A stretch of DNA of 64,000 nucleotides from Pseudomonas viridiflava (GTDB lineage: Bacteria > Pseudomonadota > Gammaproteobacteria > Pseudomonadales > Pseudomonadaceae): contig NZ_UUOC01000025.1 of NCBI RefSeq assembly GCF_900590755.1, positions 186,001 to 250,000 on the forward strand, written 5' to 3'. Numbering within the stretch: the stretch's first letter is position 1; each line of letters begins with the position of its first letter. The notes under the pieces were generated by a model that made no database searches, had not been told where the DNA came from, and saw nothing but the letters and a program-made list of their open reading frames with translations. This document shows, one piece after another, positions 1 to 9,667 of the stretch. The position numbers were made by a program, and so were the translations under genes.

Positions 1-2442
1 CCGTGTTGAATCATGCTGAGCCCGCAGCGAACCCAGACGCACCGCCAGCTGATGAGCATGGTCTTTGTGCTGACGAGCCTCTTGCCGGACTCGATCAAGT
101 TGTTCGCGGAGACTGTCGCGCTGGGCCTGAAGAAGTTCGCGCTGCTCGGTGTCCAGCGCCATGCTGTCCAGTGCGTCCTGCAATTGCAGGCGCGATTCGC
201 CCAGATGTTCGTGTTCGATGGCGCGCTGCTCGCCCAGTTCGGCCAGCTCTTCATCCAGACGGGTACGGCGCAGGGTCAGTTGCTCGACCTTGACCTTGGC
301 GGCCGACAATTGGGCCCGCAAATCGCTTTGCTGACGGGTTTCGTCCTGCACCCGGCGACGCAATTCCTCTCGGGATTCTTCCTGCCGGGATTGCTGCTCC
401 CGCAGGTTCAGTAACTGTTCCTCAAGGGTCGCCAGGGTGGCTTCGCGCTCGTCACGCTCAACGCCGAGTTGCTGCAACTCTTGCCCGCGCGCCAACACGC
501 CGCTTTGCGCTTCGCTGGCACGGCGCACCCGCAGAAAATGCCGACCGACCCAGTAGCCATCGCGGCTGATCAGGCTTTGCCCGGCCGTCAATTGACTGCG
601 TCGGGCCAAGGCTTCATCCAGTGTTTCCACGGGCAGCACCTGCCCCAACCAACCGGACAGATCCATAGCGCTATCGACTTTATCCAACAGGCTGCCAGGA
701 ATTCGCGCGGCGTCGTGGGCAGCACTGATCAGGCGCAAGTCGCCCTGCTGAAAACCGGCCAGGTCCAGTTCATTGAAGTCATCCACCAGCACCGCTTGCA
801 GATCCGCGCCGAGCACGGTTTCCACCGCCAGCTCCCAACCCGGCTCGACCTGCAGCCCCTCAGCCAGACGCGGACGTTCGCTCAGGTCATGGTCGCGCAG
901 CCACTCGGCCGTTCCGGTGTCCGGATCAAGGGCCGCTTGCTGCAAGGCTTCCAATGAAGCCAATCGACCATTGAGCCGCTGCAATTCACCTTGCGCCTGT
1001 TGCTGCGCCTGGCTGGCCTGTTGCAGTTCGTTACGCAATTGCTCAAGGCGCTCGACCGCTTGTTCTTCGCCAATGTGCAGCTCTTCGAGGGTCATCTCGC
1101 GGGTGGCGAGGTCTTCGTCCAGTTGCAGGATGGCGGCGTCTTCCGGGTCGGCCTTGAGCAACTCAAGCTCTTCGCCCAGACGGCGCTGGCGCTCGGCCAG
1201 CCGCTCAAGGCTGCCTTCCAGTTGCTGAATGCGCGATTGCTGGACTTCGGCCTGACGCCGGGGCTCGGCGGATTGCAGGTTGAAGCTGTCCCACTTTTCC
1301 TGCCAGCCATGCATGGCGCTTTCAGCGTCCTCAAGGGTCGCGGCGGATTCTTCGGCGGCGGCGCTGGTGATTTCCTGCTCGGGTTCGAGCATTTCCAGCT
1401 CTTCGCCCAGGGTCGCCAGCAAGGTGCGGTCGTGGCCCAGGTGGGATTCGGTTTCCTGGCGGGCGCGCTCGGCTTCACGCAGGTCGTCCTGCAACTGCCG
1501 CAACCGCTGCTGGCCGTGCTGGATGCTCTGCTCAACCCGGGCAATGTCGCCCCCAACGGAATAGAAGCGCCCTTGCACCACGTTGAAGCGCTCGGACAGG
1601 TCATGGTGACCGTCACGCAAGCGCTCGATGCTCGCGTCCGCACTGCGCTGATCAGCCACCAGCGCCTCGAAACCGATTTCCTGATTGCCGATCACCGCTT
1701 CGCGCTGACTGACCTGCTCATTCAACGCCTGCCAGCGCAAGGCCGACAGCTGAGCCTTGAGCTGACGCTCTTCGGCTTTGTATTCCTGATACTTCTCGGC
1801 GGCCTGAGCCTGACGATGCAAGCGTTCCAGCTGACGCTCCAGCTCCTCGCGAAGGTCAGTCAGGCGCGCAAGGTTCTCGTGGGTACGGCGAATGCGGTTC
1901 TCGGTTTCCCGACGGCGCTCCTTGTACTTGGAGATGCCAGCGGCTTCTTCGATGAAATTGCGCAGGTCTTCGGGCTTGGCTTCGATCAGCTTGGAGATCA
2001 TGCCCTGCTCGATGATCGAGTAGCTGCGCGGGCCCAGGCCGGTGCCGAGGAAGATGTCGGTGATGTCACGCCGACGGCATTTGGTGCCGTTCAGGTAATA
2101 AGTGTTCTGGCTGTCCCGGGTGACTTTGCGGCGAATGGAGATTTCCGCGTAGCTGGCGTATTCGCCCACCAGGGTACCGTCGGAGTTGTCGAACACCAGC
2201 TCGATGCTTGCCTGGCTGACCGGCTTGCGGCTGGTCGAACCGTTGAAGATGACGTCGGTCATCGACTCGCCGCGCAGGTTCTTGGCCGAGCTTTCGCCCA
2301 TGACCCAGCGCACGGCGTCGATGATGTTGGATTTGCCGCAGCCGTTGGGGCCGACGACAGCCGCCATGTTACTGGGGAAGTTCACCGTGGTGGGGTCGAC
2401 GAAGGATTTGAACCCCGCCAGCTTGATGCACTTCAGGCGCAT
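1..2442 (-). CDS. smc: Chromosome partition protein SMC (N-terminal 814 codons, cut by window edge)
   Basis: SMC is the ATPase of the bacterial condensin that organises and segregates the chromosome. The ATG at 2442 opens the typical N-terminus MRLKCIKLAGFKSF, followed by Walker A GPNGCGKSNIIDA near residue 32 and the signature-rich head. A long arginine/glutamate/glutamine coiled coil then runs from about residue 170, and a hinge-like segment (GSLLDKVDSAMDLSGWLGQV) lies near residues 600-640. The reading frame is open to base 1, so the second coiled coil and the Walker B head lie outside the window. A GntR gene starts 4 bp upstream of its start on the same strand, so the two are probably cotranscribed. 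Confidence 0.97.
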   Translation of the reverse strand, partial: MRLKCIKLAGFKSFVDPTTVNFPSNMAAVVGPNGCGKSNIIDAVRWVMGESSAKNLRGESMTDVIFNGSTSRKPVSQASIELVFDNSDGTLVGEYASYAEISIRRKVTRDSQNTYYLNGTKCRRRDITDIFLGTGLGPRSYSIIEQGMISKLIEAKPEDLRNFIEEAAGISKYKERRRETENRIRRTHENLARLTDLREELERQLERLHRQAQAAEKYQEYKAEERQLKAQLSALRWQALNEQVSQREAVIGNQEIGFEALVADQRSADASIERLRDGHHDLSERFNVVQGRFYSVGGDIARVEQSIQHGQQRLRQLQDDLREAERARQETESHLGHDRTLLATLGEELEMLEPEQEITSAAAEESAATLEDAESAMHGWQEKWDSFNLQSAEPRRQAEVQQSRIQQLEGSLERLAERQRRLGEELELLKADPEDAAILQLDEDLATREMTLEELHIGEEQAVERLEQLRNELQQASQAQQQAQGELQRLNGRLASLEALQQAALDPDTGTAEWLRDHDLSERPRLAEGLQVEPGWELAVETVLGADLQAVLVDDFNELDLAGFQQGDLRLISAAHDAARIPGSLLDKVDSAMDLSGWLGQVLPVETLDEALARRSQLTAGQSLISRDGYWVGRHFLRVRRASEAQSGVLARGQELQQLGVERDEREATLATLEEQLLNLREQQSRQEESREELRRRVQDETRQQSDLRAQLSAAKVKVEQLTLRRTRLDEELAELGEQRAIEHEHLGESRLQLQDALDSMALDTEQRELLQAQRDSLREQLDRVRQEARQHKDHAHQLAVRLGSLRAQHDSTR

Positions 2443-2446
2443 GAGG

Positions 2447-3106
2447 TCAGCCCGCGTCCAGAGCCGACAGCACCAGCTGGCAACTGCGCTGACCGTAGTC
2501 GGTCAACACGCTGCGTACCTTGGCGGTATCCCGGGCCACCACGGCGGCGAGCAAATCATCGAACAGATTCAGGTAGTCGCGCATCTCGGCCTTGCGCTGA
2601 TCCAGCGCCAGGTAATAGCTGCGGCTCATGGACGGCTGCAGGTTATCGACGGTTTCCTGCAGATAAGGATTGTTGGCGAACGGATACGCGGCGCGCATCA
2701 CATTGAAGCTATCCTCAACAAAGGCTTTGACGTCCTGGCGCTCGTAGCTGGCGATCAGCCGCTGCTGAATCTGCAGGAAGGTCGCCAGATCGCTCTGCTC
2801 CTCCCAGTTCTCGGCCACGGCGATGCCCAGCAGCACATACAGCTCACTCATCAGAGCGCACAGGCTTTGCACATTGTGGGCATCGAGCACGGTGACCTGC
2901 GCACCACGGCGCGGCAGGATCACCACCAGATGGCGGCGTTCGAGAATCAACAAGGCTTCGCGCACTGAACCCCGGCTGACATTCAGGGCTTGCGTTACTT
3001 TCTGTTCCTGGATGCGCTCTGCGGGCTTGAGTTCGCCACGAATGATCCGCTCGGCGATATGGTGAGCGATTTGCTCAGCGAGGCTATCCGGCGCCTTGAA
3101 CGTCAT
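2447..3106 (-). CDS. GntR-family (FadR/FCD) transcriptional regulator
   Basis: A DNA-binding repressor or activator of 219 residues. The N-terminal winged helix covers about residues 5-75 (AEQIAHHIAERIIRGELKP, then VSRGSVREALLILERR), and a helical FCD-type ligand domain follows (about 80-215). I chose the ATG at 3106 (MTFKAPDSLAEQ); an in-frame extension to 3202 precedes the usual family start. It lies between smc (4 bp downstream) and the divergent xdhA operon. From memory the same order occurs in P. aeruginosa (PA1526 beside smc), so it may control xdhA or simply travel with smc. The ligand is unknown. Confidence 0.9.
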   Translation of the reverse strand: MTFKAPDSLAEQIAHHIAERIIRGELKPAERIQEQKVTQALNVSRGSVREALLILERRHLVVILPRRGAQVTVLDAHNVQSLCALMSELYVLLGIAVAENWEEQSDLATFLQIQQRLIASYERQDVKAFVEDSFNVMRAAYPFANNPYLQETVDNLQPSMSRSYYLALDQRKAEMRDYLNLFDDLLAAVVARDTAKVRSVLTDYGQRSCQLVLSALDAG

Positions 3107-3279
3107 GTCTATCTCAACCAGGTGTAATAAGCGGCGAAGTGTATCCCAACGAAGGCCAGTGGCGCAGGGCCATGGGAGTGGAAACTGGCACGAAATAAGC
3201 AAAACTTAGCACTTGGGTCGTATCAGTTCATTACACAGCCGTTAATCGGCAAATTTGTGAATGATGTTATTTCCTGACT

Positions 3280-3302
3280 GTGAGGTCAGAAAACCATTGA
3301 CC
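3280..3302. promoter_or_regulatory. Candidate operator upstream of xdhA (CTGAC-N6-GTCAG inverted repeat)
   Basis: The inverted repeat CCTGACTGTGAGGTCAG, with flanking TTT/AAA, lies about 80 bp before the xdhA start in the GntR/xdhA intergenic region. The half-sites CTGAC and GTCAG are 6 bp apart, the same geometry as sites before the tsx-like gene and as the E. coli RutR consensus (TTGAC-N6-GTCAA). Which regulator binds here is inference; the adjacent GntR protein is an alternative. Confidence 0.4.
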
Positions 3303-3379
3303 GATGCTTCAGAGCTGATAGATTCGAGCCATTATCGATACCGCTGTTCGAACGCCAGAAGACGCGCCGGGGACTTGCC

Positions 3380-4849
3380 GTGATTCAATTTCTTTTAAAT
3401 AACGAGCTGCGCACCGAGCACGCTCTGGACCCCAACCTCACGGTTCTCAACTACCTGCGCGAGAATTTGCACAAGCCCGGCACCAAGGAAGGCTGTGCCA
3501 GCGGTGATTGTGGTGCCTGCACCGTGGTAGTCGGCGAGCTGGAAACCGATCAGCAAGGCCAGGACAACCTGCGGTATCGCAGCCTCAATTCCTGCCTGAC
3601 GTTTGTGGCGTCCCTGCACGGTAAACAGCTGATCAGCGTCGAAGACCTCAAACACCGGGGCAAGCTGCACAGCGTCCAGCAGGCCATGGTGGATTGCCAT
3701 GGTTCGCAATGCGGTTTCTGCACCCCCGGCTTTGTCATGTCGCTGTTTGCCCTGCAAAAGAACAGCGTCGATGCCGACAGCCATCAAGCGCATGAAGCAT
3801 TGGCGGGTAATCTATGCCGCTGCACCGGCTATCGGCCGATTCTTGAGGCGGCCGTGCAATCCTGCGGCCAGCGCCGGCCGGACCAGTTCGATCAGCGTCA
3901 GGCGCAAACCATCGCCCGCCTGCGCAGCATTGCGCCAACCCAGACCGGCGAGCTGCACACTCCTGAGCTAAACAATGGCCACATGCGCTGCCTGGTGCCG
4001 CAAACCGTGGCCGATCTGGCCAACCTTTACGAAGCCAATCCTCAGGCTCGGCTCTTGGCGGGTGGTACGGATCTGGCCCTGGAAGTCACCCAGTTCCACC
4101 GTCCGCTGCCGGTGATGATCTACGTGGGCAACGTCGCCGAACTTAAACGCATCGAGCATTTCGACGACCGTCTGGAAATCGGCGCTGCCACACCGCTGAC
4201 AGACTGTTATGCCGCGCTGAACAAGGAATACCCGGACTTCGGCGCACTGCTGCAACGCTTCGCTTCCTTGCAGATTCGCAATCAGGGCACTCTGGGCGGC
4301 AACATCGGCAACGCCTCGCCGATTGGTGATTCCCCTCCACTGTTGATCGCCCTGGGCGCACAGATTGTGCTGCGCAAAGGTGACACCCGCCGCACCCTGG
4401 CGCTGGAGGATTACTTCATCGATTACCGGGTAACGGCGCGGCAGGAAAGCGAATTCATCGAAACCATCATCGTGCCCAAGGCGAACGCCAAACGGGCATT
4501 CCGCGCCTACAAGGTCTCCAAACGGCTGGACGACGATATTTCAGCGGTCTGCGCGGCCTTTAATCTGCACATCGAAGACGGCCAGATAGTTGATGCCCGA
4601 GTGGCGTTTGGCGGCATGGCAGCAATCCCGAAACGCGCCAGCGCCTGTGAGCAAGCGCTGAACGGCTCGCCCTGGACATCGGAAACGGTGGAAAACGCCT
4701 GCGCCGCGCTGGCCGACGATTTCACTCCGCTGTCGGACTTCCGCGCCAGCAAGGAATACCGCCTGCTCAGCGCCCAGAACCTGTTGCGCAAATATTTCAT
4801 CGAGCTGCAAACGCCCCATATCCAGACGCGGGTAACGGCTTATGTCTAA
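3380..4849 (+). CDS. xdhA: Xanthine dehydrogenase small subunit (2Fe-2S/FAD)
   Basis: XdhA passes electrons from the molybdenum subunit through two 2Fe-2S clusters to FAD and NAD+ during oxidation of hypoxanthine and xanthine to urate. The 489-residue protein shows the plant-type ferredoxin motif GCASGDCGAC (Cys39, Cys44, Cys47) and the second cluster CGFC...NLCRCTGYRP near residues 112-152. The FAD domain follows (LLAGGTDLALE, LGGNIGNASPIGDSPP). The start is GTG at 3380. It overlaps xdhB by 8 bp, and xdhC and guaD follow, forming a purine-oxidation operon. Confidence 0.97.
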   Translation: MIQFLLNNELRTEHALDPNLTVLNYLRENLHKPGTKEGCASGDCGACTVVVGELETDQQGQDNLRYRSLNSCLTFVASLHGKQLISVEDLKHRGKLHSVQQAMVDCHGSQCGFCTPGFVMSLFALQKNSVDADSHQAHEALAGNLCRCTGYRPILEAAVQSCGQRRPDQFDQRQAQTIARLRSIAPTQTGELHTPELNNGHMRCLVPQTVADLANLYEANPQARLLAGGTDLALEVTQFHRPLPVMIYVGNVAELKRIEHFDDRLEIGAATPLTDCYAALNKEYPDFGALLQRFASLQIRNQGTLGGNIGNASPIGDSPPLLIALGAQIVLRKGDTRRTLALEDYFIDYRVTARQESEFIETIIVPKANAKRAFRAYKVSKRLDDDISAVCAAFNLHIEDGQIVDARVAFGGMAAIPKRASACEQALNGSPWTSETVENACAALADDFTPLSDFRASKEYRLLSAQNLLRKYFIELQTPHIQTRVTAYV

Positions 4850-7334
4850 CCACACAGCGCCAAAATCCCAGGCCGAAATGATCGCCCTGTTTCAACAGGA
4901 TCTGACCACTGGCGTAGGCCGCAGCGTCAAGCACGACAGCGCCGATAAACATGTGTCTGGCGAAGCGGTGTATATCGACGACCGCCTGGAATTCCCCAAT
5001 CAACTGCATGTGTATGCACGCCTGTCCGACCGAGCCCACGCGCGAATCATCAGCGTCGACACGGGGCCCTGTTACGCCTTTGAGGGCGTGCGTATCGCGA
5101 TCACCCACGAAAACATTCCCGGCCTTAAAGACATCGGCCCGTTGCTGCCCGGCGATCCGTTGCTGGCTATCGACAAGGTGGAATTCGTCGGCCAGCCGGT
5201 CATCGCCGTTGCAGCGCGCACCTTGGAGATTGCCCGTCAGGCGGCCATGGCTGCTGTGATTGAATACGAAGACCTGGAGCCGGTGCTGGATGTGGTTCAG
5301 GCGTTGCGCGCCAAGCATTTCGTGCTCGACAGCCACACTCACCAGCGAGGCGACTCAGCCACTGCGCTGGAAGCCGCGGAAAACCGCATCCAAGGCAATC
5401 TGCACATTGGTGGCCAGGAGCATTTCTATCTGGAGACGCAGATTTCCTCGGTGATGCCCACTGAAGACGGCGGCATGATCGTCTACTGCTCGACCCAGAA
5501 CCCTACCGAAGTGCAGAAGCTGGTCGCCGAAGTGCTGGATGTGTCCATGGCCAAAATCGTGGTCGACATGCGCCGTATGGGCGGTGGTTTTGGCGGCAAG
5601 GAAACCCAGGCCGCCAGCCCGGCCTGCCTGTGTGCGGTGGTCGCGCGGCTTACCGGGCAACCGACCAAGATGCGCCTGCCACGGGTCGAAGACATGCTGA
5701 TGACCGGCAAGCGTCACCCGTTCTATATCGAGTACGACGTGGGCTTTGACAGCGATGGCCGGCTGCACGGCATCCAGCTGGATCTGGCGGGCAATTGCGG
5801 TTATTCGCCGGACTTGTCGGCGTCCATCGTCGACCGGGCAATGTTCCACGCCGACAACTCGTACTACCTGGGCGACGCCACCATCAACGGCCATCGCTGC
5901 AAGACCAACACCGCGTCCAACACCGCCTATCGCGGCTTCGGCGGCCCTCAAGGCATGGTCGCCATCGAAGAGGTCATGGACTGCATCGCCCGTTATCTGG
6001 GCAAAGACCCGCTGGCGGTGCGCAAGGCCAATTACTACGGCAAGACCGAGCGCAACGTCACCCATTACTACCAGACCGTCGAGCACAACATGCTCGAAGA
6101 AATGACCGCCGAACTGGAAGAAAGCAGCCAGTACGCCGCGCGCCGGGAAGCGATCCGCGCCTTCAACGCCAGTAGCCCGATCCTCAAAAAAGGCCTGGCC
6201 CTGACCCCGGTCAAATTCGGCATTTCCTTTACCGCCAGCTTCCTCAATCAGGCTGGCGCGCTGATCCACATCTACACCGACGGCAGCATCCATCTGAACC
6301 ACGGCGGCACGGAAATGGGCCAGGGCCTGAACGTGAAAGTTGCCCAGGTGGTGGCCGAAGTCTTCCAGGTGGACATTGATCGCATTCAGATCACCGCGAC
6401 CAATACCGACAAGGTGCCTAACACCTCGCCCACAGCAGCTTCCAGCGGCACTGACCTGAACGGTAAGGCGGCGCAGAACGCGGCAGAAATCCTCAAACAA
6501 CGATTGGTTGAGTTCGCGGCGAAGCACTTCAAGGTTGAAGAAACCGACGTCGAGTTCCGCAATGGCCACATTCGTGCGGGCGAGCAGATCGTCTCCTTCG
6601 AGTCGTTGGCGCAACTGGCCTGGATGGGCCAGGTGTCGCTGTCCAGCACCGGTTATTACAAGACGCCGAAGATTTTCTATGACCGCAGCCAGGCACGTGG
6701 TCGGCCGTTCTACTACTTCGCCTTTGGTGCGGCGTGCAGCGAAGTGATCGTCGATACACTGACCGGCGAATACAAGATGCTGCGCACCGACATCCTGCAC
6801 GACGTGGGCGCGTCCCTGAACCCGGCCATCGACATCGGCCAGGTCGAGGGCGGCTACATTCAGGGCATGGGTTGGTTGACCACAGAAGAGCTGGTGTGGA
6901 ATGACAAAGGCAAGCTGATGACCAACGGCCCGGCGGGCTACAAGATCCCGGCGGTCGCCGACATGCCGCTGGATCTGCGGATCAAGCTGGTGGAAAACCG
7001 CAAGAACCCGGAAGACACGGTGTTCCATTCCAAGGCCGTGGGCGAACCACCGTTCATGCTCGGCATCTCGGCCTGGTGCGCGATCAAGGATGCGGTGGCG
7101 AGCCTGGCTGACTATCGCCATCAACCGAAGATCGACGCGCCCGCGACGCCGGAAAGGGTGTTGTGGGGGTGTGAGCAGATGAGGAAAGCACCCCGCTTAG
7201 ACCCCGTTGGAGCGTGGCTTGCCCGCGAAGAGGCCAGTACATCCGAAACATCTCTTGAGGCTGGAAAATCGCCTTCGCGGGCAAGGTGGAGCGCCACCCC
7301 GGTCGCTCCAACGAGGGACTGTAATGACTACTAA
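4842..7334 (+). CDS. xdhB: Xanthine dehydrogenase large (molybdopterin) subunit, with a REP-encoded C-terminal tail
   Basis: XdhB carries the molybdenum cofactor and the purine-binding site that hydroxylates hypoxanthine and xanthine. The 830-residue frame shows typical motifs: GEAVYIDD, RMGGGFGGKETQ, ASNTAYRGFGGPQG, GGTEMGQGLNVKV and KAVGEPPFMLG. The recognisable family sequence ends near residue 785 (GCEQMRKA). The last roughly 42 codons are the GTTGGAGCG-type REP palindrome at 7206-7312, so the protein is longer than the roughly 800 residues I recall for the family. The stop lies 11 bp inside xdhC. A base change that removed an earlier stop, or a true REP-derived tail, would explain this. 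Confidence 0.95.
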   Translation: MSNHTAPKSQAEMIALFQQDLTTGVGRSVKHDSADKHVSGEAVYIDDRLEFPNQLHVYARLSDRAHARIISVDTGPCYAFEGVRIAITHENIPGLKDIGPLLPGDPLLAIDKVEFVGQPVIAVAARTLEIARQAAMAAVIEYEDLEPVLDVVQALRAKHFVLDSHTHQRGDSATALEAAENRIQGNLHIGGQEHFYLETQISSVMPTEDGGMIVYCSTQNPTEVQKLVAEVLDVSMAKIVVDMRRMGGGFGGKETQAASPACLCAVVARLTGQPTKMRLPRVEDMLMTGKRHPFYIEYDVGFDSDGRLHGIQLDLAGNCGYSPDLSASIVDRAMFHADNSYYLGDATINGHRCKTNTASNTAYRGFGGPQGMVAIEEVMDCIARYLGKDPLAVRKANYYGKTERNVTHYYQTVEHNMLEEMTAELEESSQYAARREAIRAFNASSPILKKGLALTPVKFGISFTASFLNQAGALIHIYTDGSIHLNHGGTEMGQGLNVKVAQVVAEVFQVDIDRIQITATNTDKVPNTSPTAASSGTDLNGKAAQNAAEILKQRLVEFAAKHFKVEETDVEFRNGHIRAGEQIVSFESLAQLAWMGQVSLSSTGYYKTPKIFYDRSQARGRPFYYFAFGAACSEVIVDTLTGEYKMLRTDILHDVGASLNPAIDIGQVEGGYIQGMGWLTTEELVWNDKGKLMTNGPAGYKIPAVADMPLDLRIKLVENRKNPEDTVFHSKAVGEPPFMLGISAWCAIKDAVASLADYRHQPKIDAPATPERVLWGCEQMRKAPRLDPVGAWLAREEASTSETSLEAGKSPSRARWSATPVAPTRDCNDY
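7206..7312. repeat. REP/BIME palindrome inside the 3' end of xdhB
   Basis: Two inverted arms, GTTGGAGCGTGGCTTGCCCG and its complement near 7277-7312, flank a variable core. It is the same family as 9668-9755 and 52874-52961. The right end carries a short extra segment (TGGAGCGCCACCCCGG), so the palindrome is imperfect. It is read through by xdhB and ends 12 bp before the xdhC start. Confidence 0.85.
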
Positions 7335-8166
7335 CTGGATCAGCGCCCTCGCCGACCTTCAAGCCCAGGGTGAACCCTGCGTGCTGGTGACCATCATCGA
7401 AGAACTCGGCTCGACCCCACGCAACGCAGGTTCGAAGATGGTGGTCAGCGGCGAGCGGATTTTCGACACCATCGGTGGTGGGCATCTTGAATACAAGGCC
7501 ATGGAAATCGCCCGGCAAATGCTCGCCAGCCGCAGCCAGGACACGCGCCTGGAACGCTTCAGCCTCGGAGCGAGCCTGGGCCAGTGTTGCGGCGGCGTGA
7601 ATGTGCTGCTGTTCGAACCCATGGGTCAGCCCCAGGCGCAGATCGCCGTATTTGGTGCTGGGCATGTTGGTCGGGCGCTGGTGCCATTGCTGGCGAGCCT
7701 GCCCTGCCGAGTGCGCTGGATCGATTCCCGTGAGCAGGAATTTCCGGCGCAGATCCCTGACAGCGTGCGCCAGATCATCCCCGAAGACCCACTGGATGAA
7801 GTCGATGCATTACCCACAGGCAGCTACTGCATCGTCATGACCCACAATCACCAGCTGGATCTGGAATTGACCGCAGCGATTCTCAAGCGCGGCGATTTCG
7901 GCTATTTCGGGCTGATCGGCTCCAAGACCAAGCGGGTCAAATTTGAACACCGCCTGCGTGATCGCGGCTTTGATCAGGTGCTGCTGCAACGCATGCGCTG
8001 CCCCATGGGCTTGAGTGAAGTCAAAGGCAAATTGCCCATCGAGATTGCCGTGTCCATCGCCGCCGAAGTGATCGCCACCTATAACGTCAACTTCGGCCAG
8101 CACAGCGCTGGAGCGGAGCCGGTTGCCAAGTTGATGCCGGTTTCTCGACGTAGTCGTGCACAGTGA
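7324..8166 (+). CDS. xdhC: Xanthine dehydrogenase accessory protein XdhC
   Basis: XdhC binds the molybdenum cofactor, promotes its sulfuration and delivers it to XdhB. The 280-residue product opens with MTTNWISALADLQAQGEPCVLVTI. It has the family motif GSTPRNAGSKM, the conserved GQCCGG (about residues 80-85), and a Rossmann-like C-terminal half (VFGAGHVGRALVPLL, then GLIGSKTKR). I chose the ATG at 7324, which overlaps the xdhB end; a longer in-frame reading from 7207 is only REP sequence. It is probably cotranscribed with xdhAB. Confidence 0.95.
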   Translation: MTTNWISALADLQAQGEPCVLVTIIEELGSTPRNAGSKMVVSGERIFDTIGGGHLEYKAMEIARQMLASRSQDTRLERFSLGASLGQCCGGVNVLLFEPMGQPQAQIAVFGAGHVGRALVPLLASLPCRVRWIDSREQEFPAQIPDSVRQIIPEDPLDEVDALPTGSYCIVMTHNHQLDLELTAAILKRGDFGYFGLIGSKTKRVKFEHRLRDRGFDQVLLQRMRCPMGLSEVKGKLPIEIAVSIAAEVIATYNVNFGQHSAGAEPVAKLMPVSRRSRAQ

Positions 8167-8207
8167 AGTTGAGGTGCCCACATGGCCTTTGTAGATGGCC
8201 TGCTTCC

Positions 8208-8298
8208 GTGGGACCGGCTTTAGCCGGGAAGGCGGCAGTTCTGGCGACCTAGATGCAGTGGCTGTACCTGCCTCTTCCCGGCTAAAGCCGGTCCCACG
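8208..8298. repeat. REP/BIME palindrome (GTGGGACCGGCTTTAGCCGG family)
   Basis: Inverted arms GTGGGACCGGCTTTAGCCGG and CCGGCTAAAGCCGGTCCCAC flank about 50 bp of unique core. It fills most of the xdhC-guaD gap and could form a stable RNA hairpin that lowers readthrough into guaD. Confidence 0.9.
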
Positions 8299-8343
8299 AA
8301 ATAAGCATTCCAATTCAGATTTTTTTTGTTTGATGAGACCTCT

Positions 8344-9651
8344 ATGAGCACCAGCAAAAAAGCCTACCGCGCGGCAATTCTGCACAGCATCGCCGATCCG
8401 GCCGAAGTCGGTATCGAGGCGTCTTACCAGTATTTCGCCGACGGCCTGATGCTGGTCGAGGACGGCAAGATCGTCGCCATCGGCCACGCAGATGAACTGC
8501 AGGCAACGCTCGACGCCGACATTGAAGTCACCGAGTACAAAGACGCGCTGATCACGCCGGGCTTCATCGACACCCATATCCACCTGCCGCAAACCGGCAT
8601 GGTCGGTTCCTATGGCGAGCGCCTGCTGGACTGGCTTAACACCTACACTTTCCCTTGCGAAAAACAGTTCGCTGACTCTGCCCATTCGGCCGAGGTCGCG
8701 GACATTTTCCTCAAGGAATTGCTGCGCAACGGCACCACCACTGCGCTGGTGTTCGGCAGTGTTCACAAGGAGTCCGTGGAGGCGTTTTTCCAGGCCGCTG
8801 AACAACTCAATCTGCGAATGATCGCGGGCAAAGTGATGATGGATCGCAACGCGCCTGACTACCTCACCGACACCCCTGAATCAGGCTACGCCGACAGCAA
8901 GGCGCTGATCGAGCGCTGGCATGGCAAGGGGCGCTTGCACTACGCGGTCACTCCGCGCTTCGCACCCACCAGCACTCCGGAACAACTGACTCTGGCCGGG
9001 CAGTTGCTTAGCGAATATCCCGATCTATACATGCAGACTCACATCAGCGAAAACGTCGAGGAAGTGCAGTGGGTCAAAGCGTTGTTCCCGGAGCGCAGCG
9101 GCTATCTGGATGTGTACGACCATTTCAAACTGCTGGGTGAACGCTCGGTATTTGCCCATGGCGTACACCTGTGCGACGCCGAATGCGCGCGCCTGGCCGA
9201 GACCGGATCAGCGATTGCGTTCTGCCCGACATCGAACCTGTTCCTGGGCAGCGGCCTGTTCAACTTGCCGATGGCGGAGAAGCACAAGGTCAACGTGGGT
9301 GTGGGTACGGACGTGGGAGGCGGCACCAGTTTCTCGATCCTGCAAACCCTGAACGAAGCCTACAAAGTGATGCAGATGCAGGGCGCGAAACTCAGCCCGT
9401 TCAAGTCTCTGTACCTCGCGACCTTGGGCGGCGCACGGGCCTTGCGTCTGGAGGATCGAGTCGGCAGTTTGCAGGTGGGTAATGAGGCGGATTTCCTGGT
9501 GCTCGATTACAACGCTACGCCGCTGTTGTCCTATCGTTTGAAACAGTCCAAAGACATCGCCGAGACGCTGTTTGTGCTGATGACGCTAGGGGATGATCGG
9601 GTGGTGCAGCAGACCTACTCGGCGGGGAATCTGGTTCATAGCAGAAGCTGA
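8344..9651 (+). CDS. guaD: Guanine deaminase
   Basis: GuaD hydrolyses guanine to xanthine and ammonia, feeding xanthine dehydrogenase. The 435-residue amidohydrolase shows the metal-binding DTHIHLPQTGM near residue 79, HISENVEEVQWV, a HGVHLCD motif, SNLFLGSGLF, and the catalytic aspartate motif GTDVGGGTSFS near residue 322. The ATG at 8344 is preferred over an in-frame TTG at 8326. It follows xdhC after a REP element, as expected for a shared purine salvage/catabolism block. Confidence 0.96.
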   Translation: MSTSKKAYRAAILHSIADPAEVGIEASYQYFADGLMLVEDGKIVAIGHADELQATLDADIEVTEYKDALITPGFIDTHIHLPQTGMVGSYGERLLDWLNTYTFPCEKQFADSAHSAEVADIFLKELLRNGTTTALVFGSVHKESVEAFFQAAEQLNLRMIAGKVMMDRNAPDYLTDTPESGYADSKALIERWHGKGRLHYAVTPRFAPTSTPEQLTLAGQLLSEYPDLYMQTHISENVEEVQWVKALFPERSGYLDVYDHFKLLGERSVFAHGVHLCDAECARLAETGSAIAFCPTSNLFLGSGLFNLPMAEKHKVNVGVGTDVGGGTSFSILQTLNEAYKVMQMQGAKLSPFKSLYLATLGGARALRLEDRVGSLQVGNEADFLVLDYNATPLLSYRLKQSKDIAETLFVLMTLGDDRVVQQTYSAGNLVHSRS

Positions 9652-9667
9652 AGCCTGCAACCACTCT

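Noticed and set aside
991..2706. Long plus-strand open frame (571 codons) opposite smc
   Set aside because: It is the antisense of a clear SMC coding region; high GC keeps the frame open, and the translation has no family features.
5355..7124. 589-codon minus-strand frame opposite xdhB
   Set aside because: It is a shadow of xdhB, His/Gly/Ala-rich with no domain or ribosome-binding context.
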